DNA of 64,000 nt from Perkinsus chesapeaki. Its lineage: Eukaryota; Perkinsozoa; Perkinsida; Perkinsidae. The stretch's first letter is position 1. Every line of letters begins with the position of its first letter. Both the position numbers and the translations under genes were made by a program. Location of the stretch: assembly GCA_013115145.1 (NCBI GenBank), contig JAAPAO010000013.1, forward strand, positions 1 to 64,000. Reading direction: 5' to 3'. Of this stretch, positions 35,548 through 44,565 are shown one piece after another. Under the pieces are notes generated by a model that was not told the DNA's origin, searched no databases, and worked only from the letters and a program-made list of their open reading frames with translations.

Positions 35548-37231
35548 CTACTGGTAGCCTCCTCCACCTCGACCACGCCTGTCCTGCCCACCACCAGAAG
35601 AGGACCATGACTTGTCCTTATTCCAGGAGTTCTTATTATTCCAATTGTTATTATCAGAACCATCCTACTACTACACACTACGGCACCCCATAGTAATATA
35701 ATTATTACCCTCCAGGCCGTATTGGTATTCCCACCCCATCTGTCACTGTACGAATGGACCTACGCTAATCCATGTCTAAGATCGCTGCTACTCCTCACCT
35801 GGCCAAAGTTGACAGCTTGAGCGTATATTTCCTCCTGAGACGGCAGAGGTGGGCCACGAGACGCTATGTTAACCTTTTCGACACGTCGCCATTCAAAGCC
35901 TACAAAGAGGCTTCACCGCAATGTATCGTTCACTCCGGTACTACCAGCTGGAGCCGCAGGTTCCTCCGCTTGCAGATTGCCCCCGGGAATTGCCTTCAGT
36001 GCCTCCTCTAGAACAAGATGATATTACTCATAGACGGGGGGATCTACCTAAGGCTCCTCCCTCTCCTTTATCTGCCTTATCGAAATCCTCAAGGGCAGCC
36101 TTGAGTTGATGAATTAAATTGTGTCCAGCCAGATTCATATCTTTCTGTCGGACTTCAGCAGCCTGTGCGATGATAATGATAAACACTAAACGGTGAATAT
36201 GCTTACCTGGATGACCCGCGAAAGCTGCTCAAACTTCTCTTGGAACTTCCTTTTCTCATCCACGACCCTCGACAGAACTAACGCATGTTCCTTCTCCAGT
36301 TCAGCGATCACTGTAGGATCGGCAAACTTGGCCGCTTCTAAAATATCTTTACCAGGGATCGAACCATGGACCTTCCTGCCTTACCTTCCTGTCTTCTCTT
36401 CTCCCTCTCTTCCTTACTTTCCTTCTTTTCCTCTACCATCTCTCGCTCCTCCATGGTGCTCTTCCACGGATCATTCCTCTCTTTATCATAACCCTCATTA
36501 TTAATTTCTACCCACTTGCCGTTCTTATCCTTTATCCAGTACGTCTTCTCGTCGGTGATGTCGGTGATCTCCACCCATTTGCCATTTTCATCCTTCTTCC
36601 ACTTCCTCTCTTTACTAGCATCACCCGCCTGCTCGTCCTTATCCTCCACCCATCGACCGTTCTCATTCTTCTTCCATTTATCATTGTCGTTCTGCCACGA
36701 TCGATTACCACGGCCATTGTTATTCCACTTGGAGGCCCCTCGCTTCCATCCAGCCTCCTCGTCATCAGACCAATTCTTCCATTTCCTATCGTCGTGATCA
36801 GCGGCGTCACCATCTGCCGAGTTGTCCAAGGGAATTGCCGGTAGAACATCAGATGACCTTCCATCATCACTAGCGGTCTTCTCTTCATCTTCGACATCTT
36901 GCCCTTCTTCGACTACCGGTCCAGCAGCTTGCTGCTCATCAGCGTCCACCTTATCCTCCTCCTCACCAGGCGATGTTGCGTCCACATGGGTGCTCTGCTC
37001 CCCCGGGCTGGTCGCTTCCTTACCTGGCCTGAGCAAATCACCTTAGATTAACTAAGAGACCATTCCTACGTCTCAATAGCGTCGGCAGCATCCTGGTCAT
37101 CGTGTCTGGGTGTAGTAGGCATATCCTCAGCTCCTTCATTGACCTGAACAACCCATCTAGAGAATACAACAAGAGGTGGACCGACGTACCTTAGTGGGCT
37201 GCTCTATGATCTCCGTAATGATGGGGGACAT
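35548..37231 (-). CDS. acidic repeat, coiled-coil and RGG-tail protein
   Basis: Starts MSPIITEIIEQPTK at 37231. Exon 3 (from about 37030) is acidic (VDADEQQAAGPVVEEGQD), then has Asn/Trp-rich sequence and three copies of a K-(x)-ENG-(K/R)-WVE repeat (DKWKKNENGRWVE, RKWKKDENGKWVE, YWIKDKNGKWVE). A Lys/Glu coiled coil follows (EEREKRRQEG) and, past a 34-nt intron, FADPTVIAELEKEHALVLSR and KFQEKFEQLSRVIQ. The last exons give RGPPLPSQEEIYAQAVNF and a Gly/Arg tail (RRGRGGGGYQ), stop at 35548. The RGG tail and Asn/Gly richness suggest an RNA-binding or condensate protein, which is inference. No named family recognised. Confidence 0.6.
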
Positions 37232-37239
37232 GGAAGAAG

Positions 37240-37272
37240 GACAACAACAACAGCAACAACAGCAACAACTGA
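37240..37272 (+). repeat. (CAA/CAG)n microsatellite
   Basis: Run of caa and cag triplets in the divergent promoter region between the RGG protein and the CaaX protein. Confidence 0.85.
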
Positions 37273-37454
37273 AGATTGAACTCATATTGAGAAGGAGCCA
37301 TTCGACGGTGGTGGCGTGGTAGAGTTCCCGAATTCAAGCCAAAGGCCTATAATGCGTCCGAAAGTTGAGTTCATGTTAAGAGCGCGCGCCCGAGTAATCG
37401 ATTACTTTGCGCTCTGCGACATCTAGTATTTGATCTTTGTTTGTTGTTTGTTGT

Positions 37455-37943
37455 ATGGCAGTAGTAACAGGAGGAATGATGGATGGTGACAGGCCAGCGC
37501 TTCAGACTCAGAATGGTCCACCACTAAACATACCACCTGTTGAGGCTGTGGCGGTTGCGGCAGTTACTCCACCATTACGGTTGCCTCAAGCTACATCTCG
37601 TAATAGGATACAATCGGGAAGTGGACGGTCTGATGATGTTGACTCTTTGGTCTATTCTAACGTCAGCTCGACCACTAATAAGCGGGATTATAATGATAAT
37701 AGTAGTCGATGTGCCTCCCTATATAGTCGAACCCCCACTGACTCTATTAGAGCACATAATCAACCGTCCTCCCCCGATAGTCGCTACACCAAGCCAGATG
37801 GTTTTGTTATGGCCAATTCGTTGAATCAGGAGGATGCTAATGATAGTGAAGATGGTGAGGATGATGGAGGGACTGCAAAGTGCCGGTCAATGAGTAGTTC
37901 ATCGCCTAGGCGAACAATCAAATGCAACTGCGTTTTGATGTAG
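37455..37943 (+). CDS. CaaX-box protein, Ser/Asp-rich
   Basis: Single-exon frame starting MAVVTGGMMDGDRP (37455), about 162 residues. The body is low complexity: Pro/Val-rich, then Ser/Asn-rich (SLVYSNVSSTTNK), then acidic (DANDSEDGEDDGG). It ends RRTIKCNCVLM. The last four residues, CVLM, fit a CaaX box; Met at the end is the usual farnesyltransferase preference, and the basic residues before it would favour membrane attachment. A second Cys two residues upstream could be palmitoylated. No GTPase motifs (GxxxxGK, NKxD) are present, so it is not a Ras-type protein. Function unknown. Confidence 0.62.
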   Translation: MAVVTGGMMDGDRPALQTQNGPPLNIPPVEAVAVAAVTPPLRLPQATSRNRIQSGSGRSDDVDSLVYSNVSSTTNKRDYNDNSSRCASLYSRTPTDSIRAHNQPSSPDSRYTKPDGFVMANSLNQEDANDSEDGEDDGGTAKCRSMSSSSPRRTIKCNCVLM

Positions 37944-38083
37944 CCCCGTTGTGGCTATGCATTTCACTGCAAATTTAACCTTGTCCATTTTATTTCTCTT
38001 TACATCATACCACTCTTTCGTTCATTCGCATAACCACCTACCCCCTCTAGTTTGTCTGTTTATCCGACTTCCATTCTCCCAAC

Positions 38084-38293
38084 ATGACCGTCGATGGACC
38101 GAGTACCGTTAAATCGTCCAACAAGGAGGAGGAGGACACTGGCCCCATGCAACGCGGTATACCACTCAGGAAACAAGTCAGATGGTGCGAGACTAGATTC
38201 GCTGACAACGCCAGGAAATCTGCAGTTGATATGAGCCTTCCTGACAGAGAAAGAGCTATGGTACTGTCCTGGAGCGGGCGTCGTTTAGGTTGA
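38084..38293 (+). CDS. small protein with RVxF-like motif
   Basis: Frame of 69 codons starting MTVDGPSTVKSSNKEEED. The centre reads PLRKQVRWCETRFADNA. KQVRW fits the [RK]x[VI]x[FW] docking motif for protein phosphatase 1, and its charged surroundings resemble small PP1 inhibitors only loosely. It may be the first exon of a longer gene that includes the acidic frame at 38501-38689, but I could not find splice sites in matching phase. Confidence 0.4.
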   Translation: MTVDGPSTVKSSNKEEEDTGPMQRGIPLRKQVRWCETRFADNARKSAVDMSLPDRERAMVLSWSGRRLG

Positions 38294-38500
38294 GATGTCT
38301 CGTATCTTAGTACTGCTGCGAGTATGGCGGTTTTCTCTTGAGTGGATACGGTGTCCATGCCAGTGTAAAGGAAGCCTTAAAGTGGTTGTAATATATGTAT
38401 TCTCAATCGAAGGTCATAATGTAGTTCCAGGAGAATTGCAACCGGCCTTGGTGACCCCCAGGCCGCGGCTCTAGTGCAGACCTTCAGCTGTTACGATGAT

Positions 38501-38689
38501 ATGGACTCTGATTCTGATTCCGAGTCGACAACTTCTAGCAGTGGTTCGGATGATGATGATGATGATGATAGCAGTTCTAATGGTAGCAGCTATTCCGAGA
38601 CTGATCTTGGTAAACTTGATGAAGATGAAGATCTGCACAATGCCGATAATTACGCTTCGAGTGACAGTAATGCGGGAGGAGGGTGCTAG
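38501..38689 (+). CDS. acidic Asp/Ser-rich frame (exon or small gene)
   Basis: Starts MDSDSDSESTT, runs through polyAsp (seven in a row) and Ser-rich sequence, and ends NAGGGC. It is low complexity and could be the tail exon of the gene at 38084, a free small gene, or a chance frame across a GAT repeat. Confidence 0.3.
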   Translation: MDSDSDSESTTSSSGSDDDDDDDSSSNGSSYSETDLGKLDEDEDLHNADNYASSDSNAGGGC

Positions 38690-38950
38690 TGGAGCAGTTT
38701 TAGAGAATTGTGTCATCTTCAGGCACTATTTGTCTTTGCGGACTCCCCTAGAAAGGGTTAGTTAGTCTGCCGATATTCCTCGTAATTATTATAAGATATA
38801 ATCGTCGTCGAGACTGTACAGTAGTATGTAAGTATGGGCAACAGCAGCATTCGATCATAATAAGTATTATTAAGCCGCCCCTGTATTATCTTAATGTTGT
38901 GTTATTCACAGTAGTGAGGTGGTAGCAGTTATATAGATATTATATACAGA

Positions 38951-39674
38951 ATGGCGGCAACACAATCGTTAAATCTCATGTCCTATCAATTACTCCGGGC
39001 TAACTATTGGGCACGGCATGAGCTTTATAGGCTCACTTGGGTAATAATGGAGAATCGGGTGCCAATTAAGGGGCGGGAAACTCAGTAACACGTTTGGGAG
39101 AAACCACTTCACGGATACGTCACTCCACACTTTGTGTTGGTCAGGCCATGCTGCGGCAGAATCGGCGGCAGTCCTTGTTGCCATTTGATGACTTTATGGG
39201 TGGTGCGACGCATGCTTATCGGTTTATGTACTAATGGGGGCATACTCTTGTCATACCTTTTATTCTGTTACTCATCAGTCACGATCAAATCCTTCAAAGT
39301 GGTTTAGACCCGAGAGGGATGTATTGGACACAGTCGAGTGAAGCGCTGAAGGAAGTTTTATCAAGTAGCGTCAAGGGAGGGCTGTTTGCTGGGAAACGGC
39401 CAATGGGTGTCAGGTCAGCTATTCCAGAACTTGGCTGACGCTGCCCAAACATCCAAGACGGAGTTTATAATGGACCAGCATTCTGAGCTGAAGCAAATAG
39501 ATGCATACATGTAATTCAGACAACTCCTCCTCCTCCTCCTCCTGATGATGATGTTACCCCAGAAATGCACTGTGTAGGTATGGCTTGAATTTGCCCGATC
39601 GCTTCCCACGACGCTTAAAGAGTGACCATCAGCCTGATGAGGACAGCGATATTATGCTCCGAGAAGACGCGTAA
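38951..39674 (+). CDS. unrecognised multi-exon protein
   Basis: Possible start MAATQSLNLMSYQLLRANYW. Following exons read QAMLRQNRRQSLLPFDDFMG, then after a GTACTA...CAG intron HDQILQSGLDPRGMYWTQSS and EALKEVLSS, then after a 49-nt intron QLFQNLADAAQTSKTEFIMD, and finally YGLNLPDRFPRRLKSDHQ with stop at 39674. The intron before the last exon holds a (TCC)n run. The first junction is not in a settled phase. The Arg-rich, acid-poor start would suit a mitochondrial protein. No family recognised. Confidence 0.5.
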
Positions 39675-40213
39675 TTCCCTTGCGTTCTTCATCGTTGATA
39701 ATCTTCTATTCAGAGTTGATTCAAGCCGCCCTACGGACGTGACTCTGACAGTCGGAGTTAAGTATATCATATTGCACAACAGTCAGTTAGGACTTAAACG
39801 GCGGGTTGATACCATGGTAGAGTTCTCTGCTGTTACTTTTAAAGTGTTTCTCTTCTTAGGTGTTTCGTGCACCGTGGAATGACCGAGACGGCGTCGGCGA
39901 TTGGACCGTCGTTGAAATCTGCTGAACTTGTATTATTATGTGGCCACCAATGCTTACTGCACACCTTCTGTAACATTATACTGTTGTTGTTCTTAACTAA
40001 TAGTAACAAAACACGTATTAATAATATCCTGATAATAAAAGTGGTTTAGTACGAGGACGGCGGCGGCAGTAGCCGCTGCATGGCACAAATCGACAACAGA
40101 GTGGTGGCTTGGAACCATCCGTCAAATAGTGTACTAACATCCTTAAATAGTACAGAATAATACGACAGTGACAGAATCAAAGGCTGATGATAATAAGCCC
40201 ATAGAACAGAAAT
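39675..40213. other. intergenic, convergent gene ends
   Basis: Between the stop of the plus-strand gene at 39674 and the stop of the minus-strand WDR24 gene at 40214. Only AT-rich, motif-free open frames were seen; this is probably 3' UTR sequence for both genes. Confidence 0.45.
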
Positions 40214-43200
40214 TTAGCACTTCATCAGATGAACAGAATCACGATGTGAGACCGGAGAGAGTAGGCAGACATGACCACAGTTGGGGGAGGGGCAGGTCTC
40301 ATGTCCTTGTGTAGCAAACCAATCAGACATGTGGGTTACATGACCACCATGACCGCATACTTGACAGGCTAACCATAATCCTTTTACGTTACCACCGCAA
40401 ACAACCTAACAACCATGATAGGGAAGTAGAATCATCATAGAGCAGACTTACACATGAACGATTGTTCTTGTGGCAATGGCTACAAATAGGCTCTTCGGTA
40501 CCAACATCACACTCCTTGCCACAGGAGGTACAACGTGTCTTTACGCCGGTGCCTGTTGGGGAATATTCAACTACGGGGGCAGCAGCAGCAACCTTACCAG
40601 CGTGGCTAACTCCAGCGACGTCTTCATAAGCCGCACAAGCATTGGTGAAAGACGTGGCGAGATCCCACAGTCGTAATCGTCTCAGAAGGGTTATATAGTT
40701 TACACCTGCAAGAATCCTTTATGGTGCGCAGCGGCGGCGGCGGTGGCACTGAAGCCTGCCATTCAACGTACATGTTACTGACAATTCCCTCTCACAAGAC
40801 TCTTCATCTTGAGGTGTATTGAATATACCACAATTTAGCTTAACCAACAAGACAACAATGCACATAACAACATCACCCATCGTCTGATATAAGGTCGTTG
40901 CAGACTGCAACACTCTAGATAGCCACATAAGCTGTGGATGAGGGGCATTGTTTGGTGCTAGGCCGAAAGCCGTGGGCTCAGTACAACCCGAAGACTTTGT
41001 TGAGTCCGAGGAACAGCTGGGGGAGCAGCATCCCCCCACCTGAGTTGATACTGAAATGCCTCCCCCTCTCTAGGGTGTGGGGCTTACCTGTTGGCGGGCC
41101 TCCTCGATGACGGAGGGAGGACACTGCTGGAAAATCCAACAGGTTACTCGCAAAAAATCCAGTTTACCATTTGTGAATCTTGATGTACAAATTGGATCAT
41201 CTCGAAATTTTTCCTGATCGACGGCCGAGACAGCTAGCCTCACAACTGTGACGATGGGAAGGCTTACGAGGGAGTTAAGAACAATTTGCTGGCAGGGTAC
41301 ACCAGCAGGCCTTGATGATATGTTACGTACTAATCTGGCAAGCGGGGGGCATAGGTCGACCAATGCCTGAGAAGAGTGGTAGGCCGCTGCTGCTGGTTTG
41401 TAGAAGTGGCTGGCAGGAGCATATCCTCACCTGCAGGTCCTCACTTGACCCTCGCTGTGTTTCAATCCGCTGGACTATACATGTCCTAGAAGAGCCTACG
41501 AGGGAGGTGGAGGACATTGCTAATATAGCATTCAAGAGAGGCATATCGCACCTTGGTTTGTAGTTGATGGTAGACCTCCTCCAGACCCTATGCCGTACCC
41601 GTCCTCAGCCTTCCCCGATACTGCGGTGTCGTCGTTGCCTATACATAATGCAACAGCTGCAACAACACTGTCTCTACCTGGTCGGCTATCAGATGAGATT
41701 GAAGTTCTGAGCACACCCCCCGGCCTGGTGGCTGTCGGCGGTAGAGGTGGCCTTCCACGAATCTGCGGGGGCGTTCTTGACCGCGGACTGCGAGGCCTTG
41801 AGACTGCTGCGTCCATCCCTCCCTCATAGGCGAATCGATTAAAGCACTGAACAATAGCATCACGCGCCAATCGAGAAGTGGCTCACCCGAATCCTATCTG
41901 TCCGAGAGGGCAGACCACGCGGTGACACCAACTTAGTCCGGTCTGTCGGGGGTGCAAGGCCAGCGGGTGTTGTTGTTGTTGCTGCTGAACGCTGAGGTGC
42001 TCGGGATGAAGGCGTCTCAGCATCGATACACTTGTGTAGTGCCACTTCACTGGGCCCTTGCTCTGTAGGATTGGTGGCCTTCCTAGAAGTGCTCACAGGA
42101 AAGCCTAACGACATCACCATACAGACAACCAAGCAGATAATGATGATCATCAACCCCACCGTTCTGTGCAACCTTCTGCATGTCTAGATCATCGTGAATG
42201 GTGACAAAGGTGGTCCTATCGACCGTATCACAGACCTGTGAAAGGTTGATGACTTAAGGGCCACCGCCCACTCACTGGTCTTGGCCACTTACGTCAGCTA
42301 CAGTGTTAACCAGCTCGGGTGTGGTGCCCTTCTCTGTGGGGGATGCCGGTGGCATCTGCGCCTTACAGAAGGAAAATGATATATTAACGGTGCGCAGGTT
42401 CTCAATGGGGATGGTGGCATCTCGAAGAGCATGCATTCGCACTGTACAGTCCTTGCTACCTACAGTGGTGGCAGAGGGAAAGGGAGACCATAGATTGTGC
42501 CTACCCGATACTATGTGATGATTATCTGCCCAGAACATATCCACTATAGAATCAGCGTGGGAATTGAAGACATATCCCGGCATGTGGGGCATCCTCAGGT
42601 CCCATACATTAACGGTATTATCCATAACACTATGGCAGCTCGCCAGATGTACACCAGATCCTGGTCGCCATCGTACTGCCCATAGTGAGGACGGCGATCG
42701 CAGCTTCATGCCCGGTGCTTCGCACGGCGTCCTTGTATCATATATTCTTATATAGCGGTCCCGTCCAGCAGCGGCAAAGACATTGTCATCGACGGACGAG
42801 TACCGGGCCGAACATACACTGTCCAGACTCGCGGTTATTTTCCTCGGTTTGGGTTGAAGGGGCTGAACCCCAGCTTCCGGGGTGCTGGTATCTAATAAAT
42901 TCAGCTGCTGTCACCATTTCCGGTGGGATATCTCACGGTAGATCTCCACGCTGCCATCGTCGTTGGCGCACAGAACTTGACATATCCCACTGAACGCTGG
43001 AACTGCGTCAATGTCACGTACCGCTGGTAGGTTCATGAGGCGAACGCTACCACGACTGTCACCTCTGCACCAAAACAACACCAGCAATGATTATGGGCCC
43101 GATGGAAGCGCCAGTCACTTACCGCAGCTGGCCGTGTGTTATATGCATCCGCCACTCGTGGTCGCCGACTTCACCGACATTAGACCGTTTTCCCTGAGGG

Positions 43201-43878
43201 CGGGAATGATTCAGATGGAAATACTACACAGACTTACTTGATAAGTTGGAAGACTTGACACTGTCAAATTGCCTTCTTGACCAGCTGATAAAAGATACGA
43301 TGGACAGGGTTCTGAGGAGTCCGGCATATCGGTCTGGGCAGCAGCTTTAGTAACCTACCAGAATCTCGGCGCTGCGGCATAAAGCACATTGCCGTAACAG
43401 CCCGAGGGTGTGCCATCCATCTTTCAATCTGAATGAGGCAGATACTACTCCAGAATCAACGAGGCTGATGCTGCTGCTGCTGCCTTACCACTGGAGAATA
43501 GCTCATGTTTCTATAGTCCCATACGAACACTTGACCATTACTACTGCCTGTACAGGCAATGTGGTCCACAAGGGGATGAATCTAAAGGAGAGGACGGGGG
43601 TGAGGGTATGCTAACAACAACAACAGATCATCATCTACCGCGGCGGCCGTGACGTTGAATTTGTTCTTGAGATTCCGTACTGTCTTGAGGCCTCTGGTCT
43701 CCATGTCCGCTACCCTAAACTCGAGCATAAGTAATGAGTCGGAGAAGGATGATGACTACTTCAGCATAGCCCGACCGCCGACCACCACTGCAGTGGAGTG
43801 AGGAGAGGGGGCTAGTGTGGTGATGCCCATCTCAAACTTCTCCTTCCATACGGGTGGGGTGCGGTGTGGACCCGACAT
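40214..43878 (-). CDS. WDR24: WDR24-like GATOR2/SEACAT subunit
   Basis: GATOR2 relays amino-acid status to TORC1 at the lysosome or vacuole. Start MSGPHRTPPVWKEKFE at 43878, then AVVVGGRAMLK joined across a short intron to VADMETRGLKTVRNLKNKFN, as in WDR24 N-termini. The WD repeats include LWAVRWRPGSGVHLASCHS, DNTVNVWDLRMPHMPG and VSG joined to SKDCTVRMHALRDA (42270-42710). A variable middle runs over 41.07-42.17 kb. The C-terminal zinc module is TRCTSCGKECDVG...CSHCHKNNRSC (about 40450-40580) plus, after an intron, CQVCGHGGHVTHMSDWF and CPSPNCGHVC, the RING-like finger of SEA/GATOR2 proteins. Introns are short; one carries (CAG)4. Exons in 43.0-43.6 kb were not all resolved. WDR59 or MIOS are less likely because of the DLRMPHMP-SGSKD order. 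Confidence 0.82.
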
Positions 43879-44565
43879 GATATACACAAAGGGTAGGGCT
43901 CACTGATAAAATAGGCAACAACAACAACAACTACTACTACTACTACTACTTCTTATCATTATCGATTAACTTGTACTGCTACGTTACTAGTAACCAAAGT
44001 ACTAATAGACCTATCAGGAGCCTCTGCCTAAGATACTTCAACAACAGCTATTATCGAATACGATCGATCGATAATAGGTTTATATTTGAATGGATTATCC
44101 TATAGTACATCCAACAGGGCTCCTATGAATTATCTTAACTATAACTCTACACAATGACTGGTACAACAACATAATAAGCCTTCTTAAGGGTGGCGGCGGT
44201 GGTAAGCATGCCATAGAATCCCTTTAGGGAAGAACAACAACATCGTCAGAATTATAATCATGCCACCAATCTTATCGAAATGTTAACGCGAAAGCATCTT
44301 CTATCTGTCGTCGTTGCTGCTCCACTGCTGACGAGCCATTGAATCTACCATGCACTGCTCTCATCACTTGCCATCTTCCCGTCACTTACACTGCTGCTGC
44401 CCTACCAGCCGCCACTACATCTGAGCCATCAGAGCATCCATTGCCCCATTGCTGCAGACGACTGAGGGTGAAATTGTTCCGCCGCACAATAACCCTTTTT
44501 ATGTCGGGTTCCGTTACGAAGATAGATCCTGACAGGAACCGGTCCACCGAGTTCACTAGGCTCGT
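43879..44565. other. intergenic with triplet repeats
   Basis: Upstream of WDR24 and downstream of the BTB-NHL gene. Holds (CAA)n then (CTA)n at 43915-43951 and a cgatcgatcgat run near 44061. No gene seen. Confidence 0.55.
43915..43951 (+). repeat. (CAA)n(CTA)n microsatellite
   Basis: About five caa triplets pass directly into seven cta triplets, roughly 40 bp upstream of the WDR24 start codon. Confidence 0.9.

Noticed and set aside
36350-36376. Second T-arm-like match (ggttcgatccc on the minus strand)
   Set aside because: It is part of a 34-nt intron of the RGG-tail gene with no cloverleaf around it.
31400-39420. Apparent 19-nt introns at about 31463-31481, 32013-32031 and 39408-39426
   Set aside because: Each restores frame with GT-AG ends, which first suggested ultra-short introns. 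In all three places a longer intron (43, 49 and 49 nt) with the same acceptor or a nearby one also restores frame and matches the local size range.
42100-42171. Signal-anchor-like start (hydrophobic Ile/Val run) of an open frame at 42171
   Set aside because: It is intron sequence of WDR24; splicing from the exon ending in DDLDMQK to FPVSTSRKATNP removes it.
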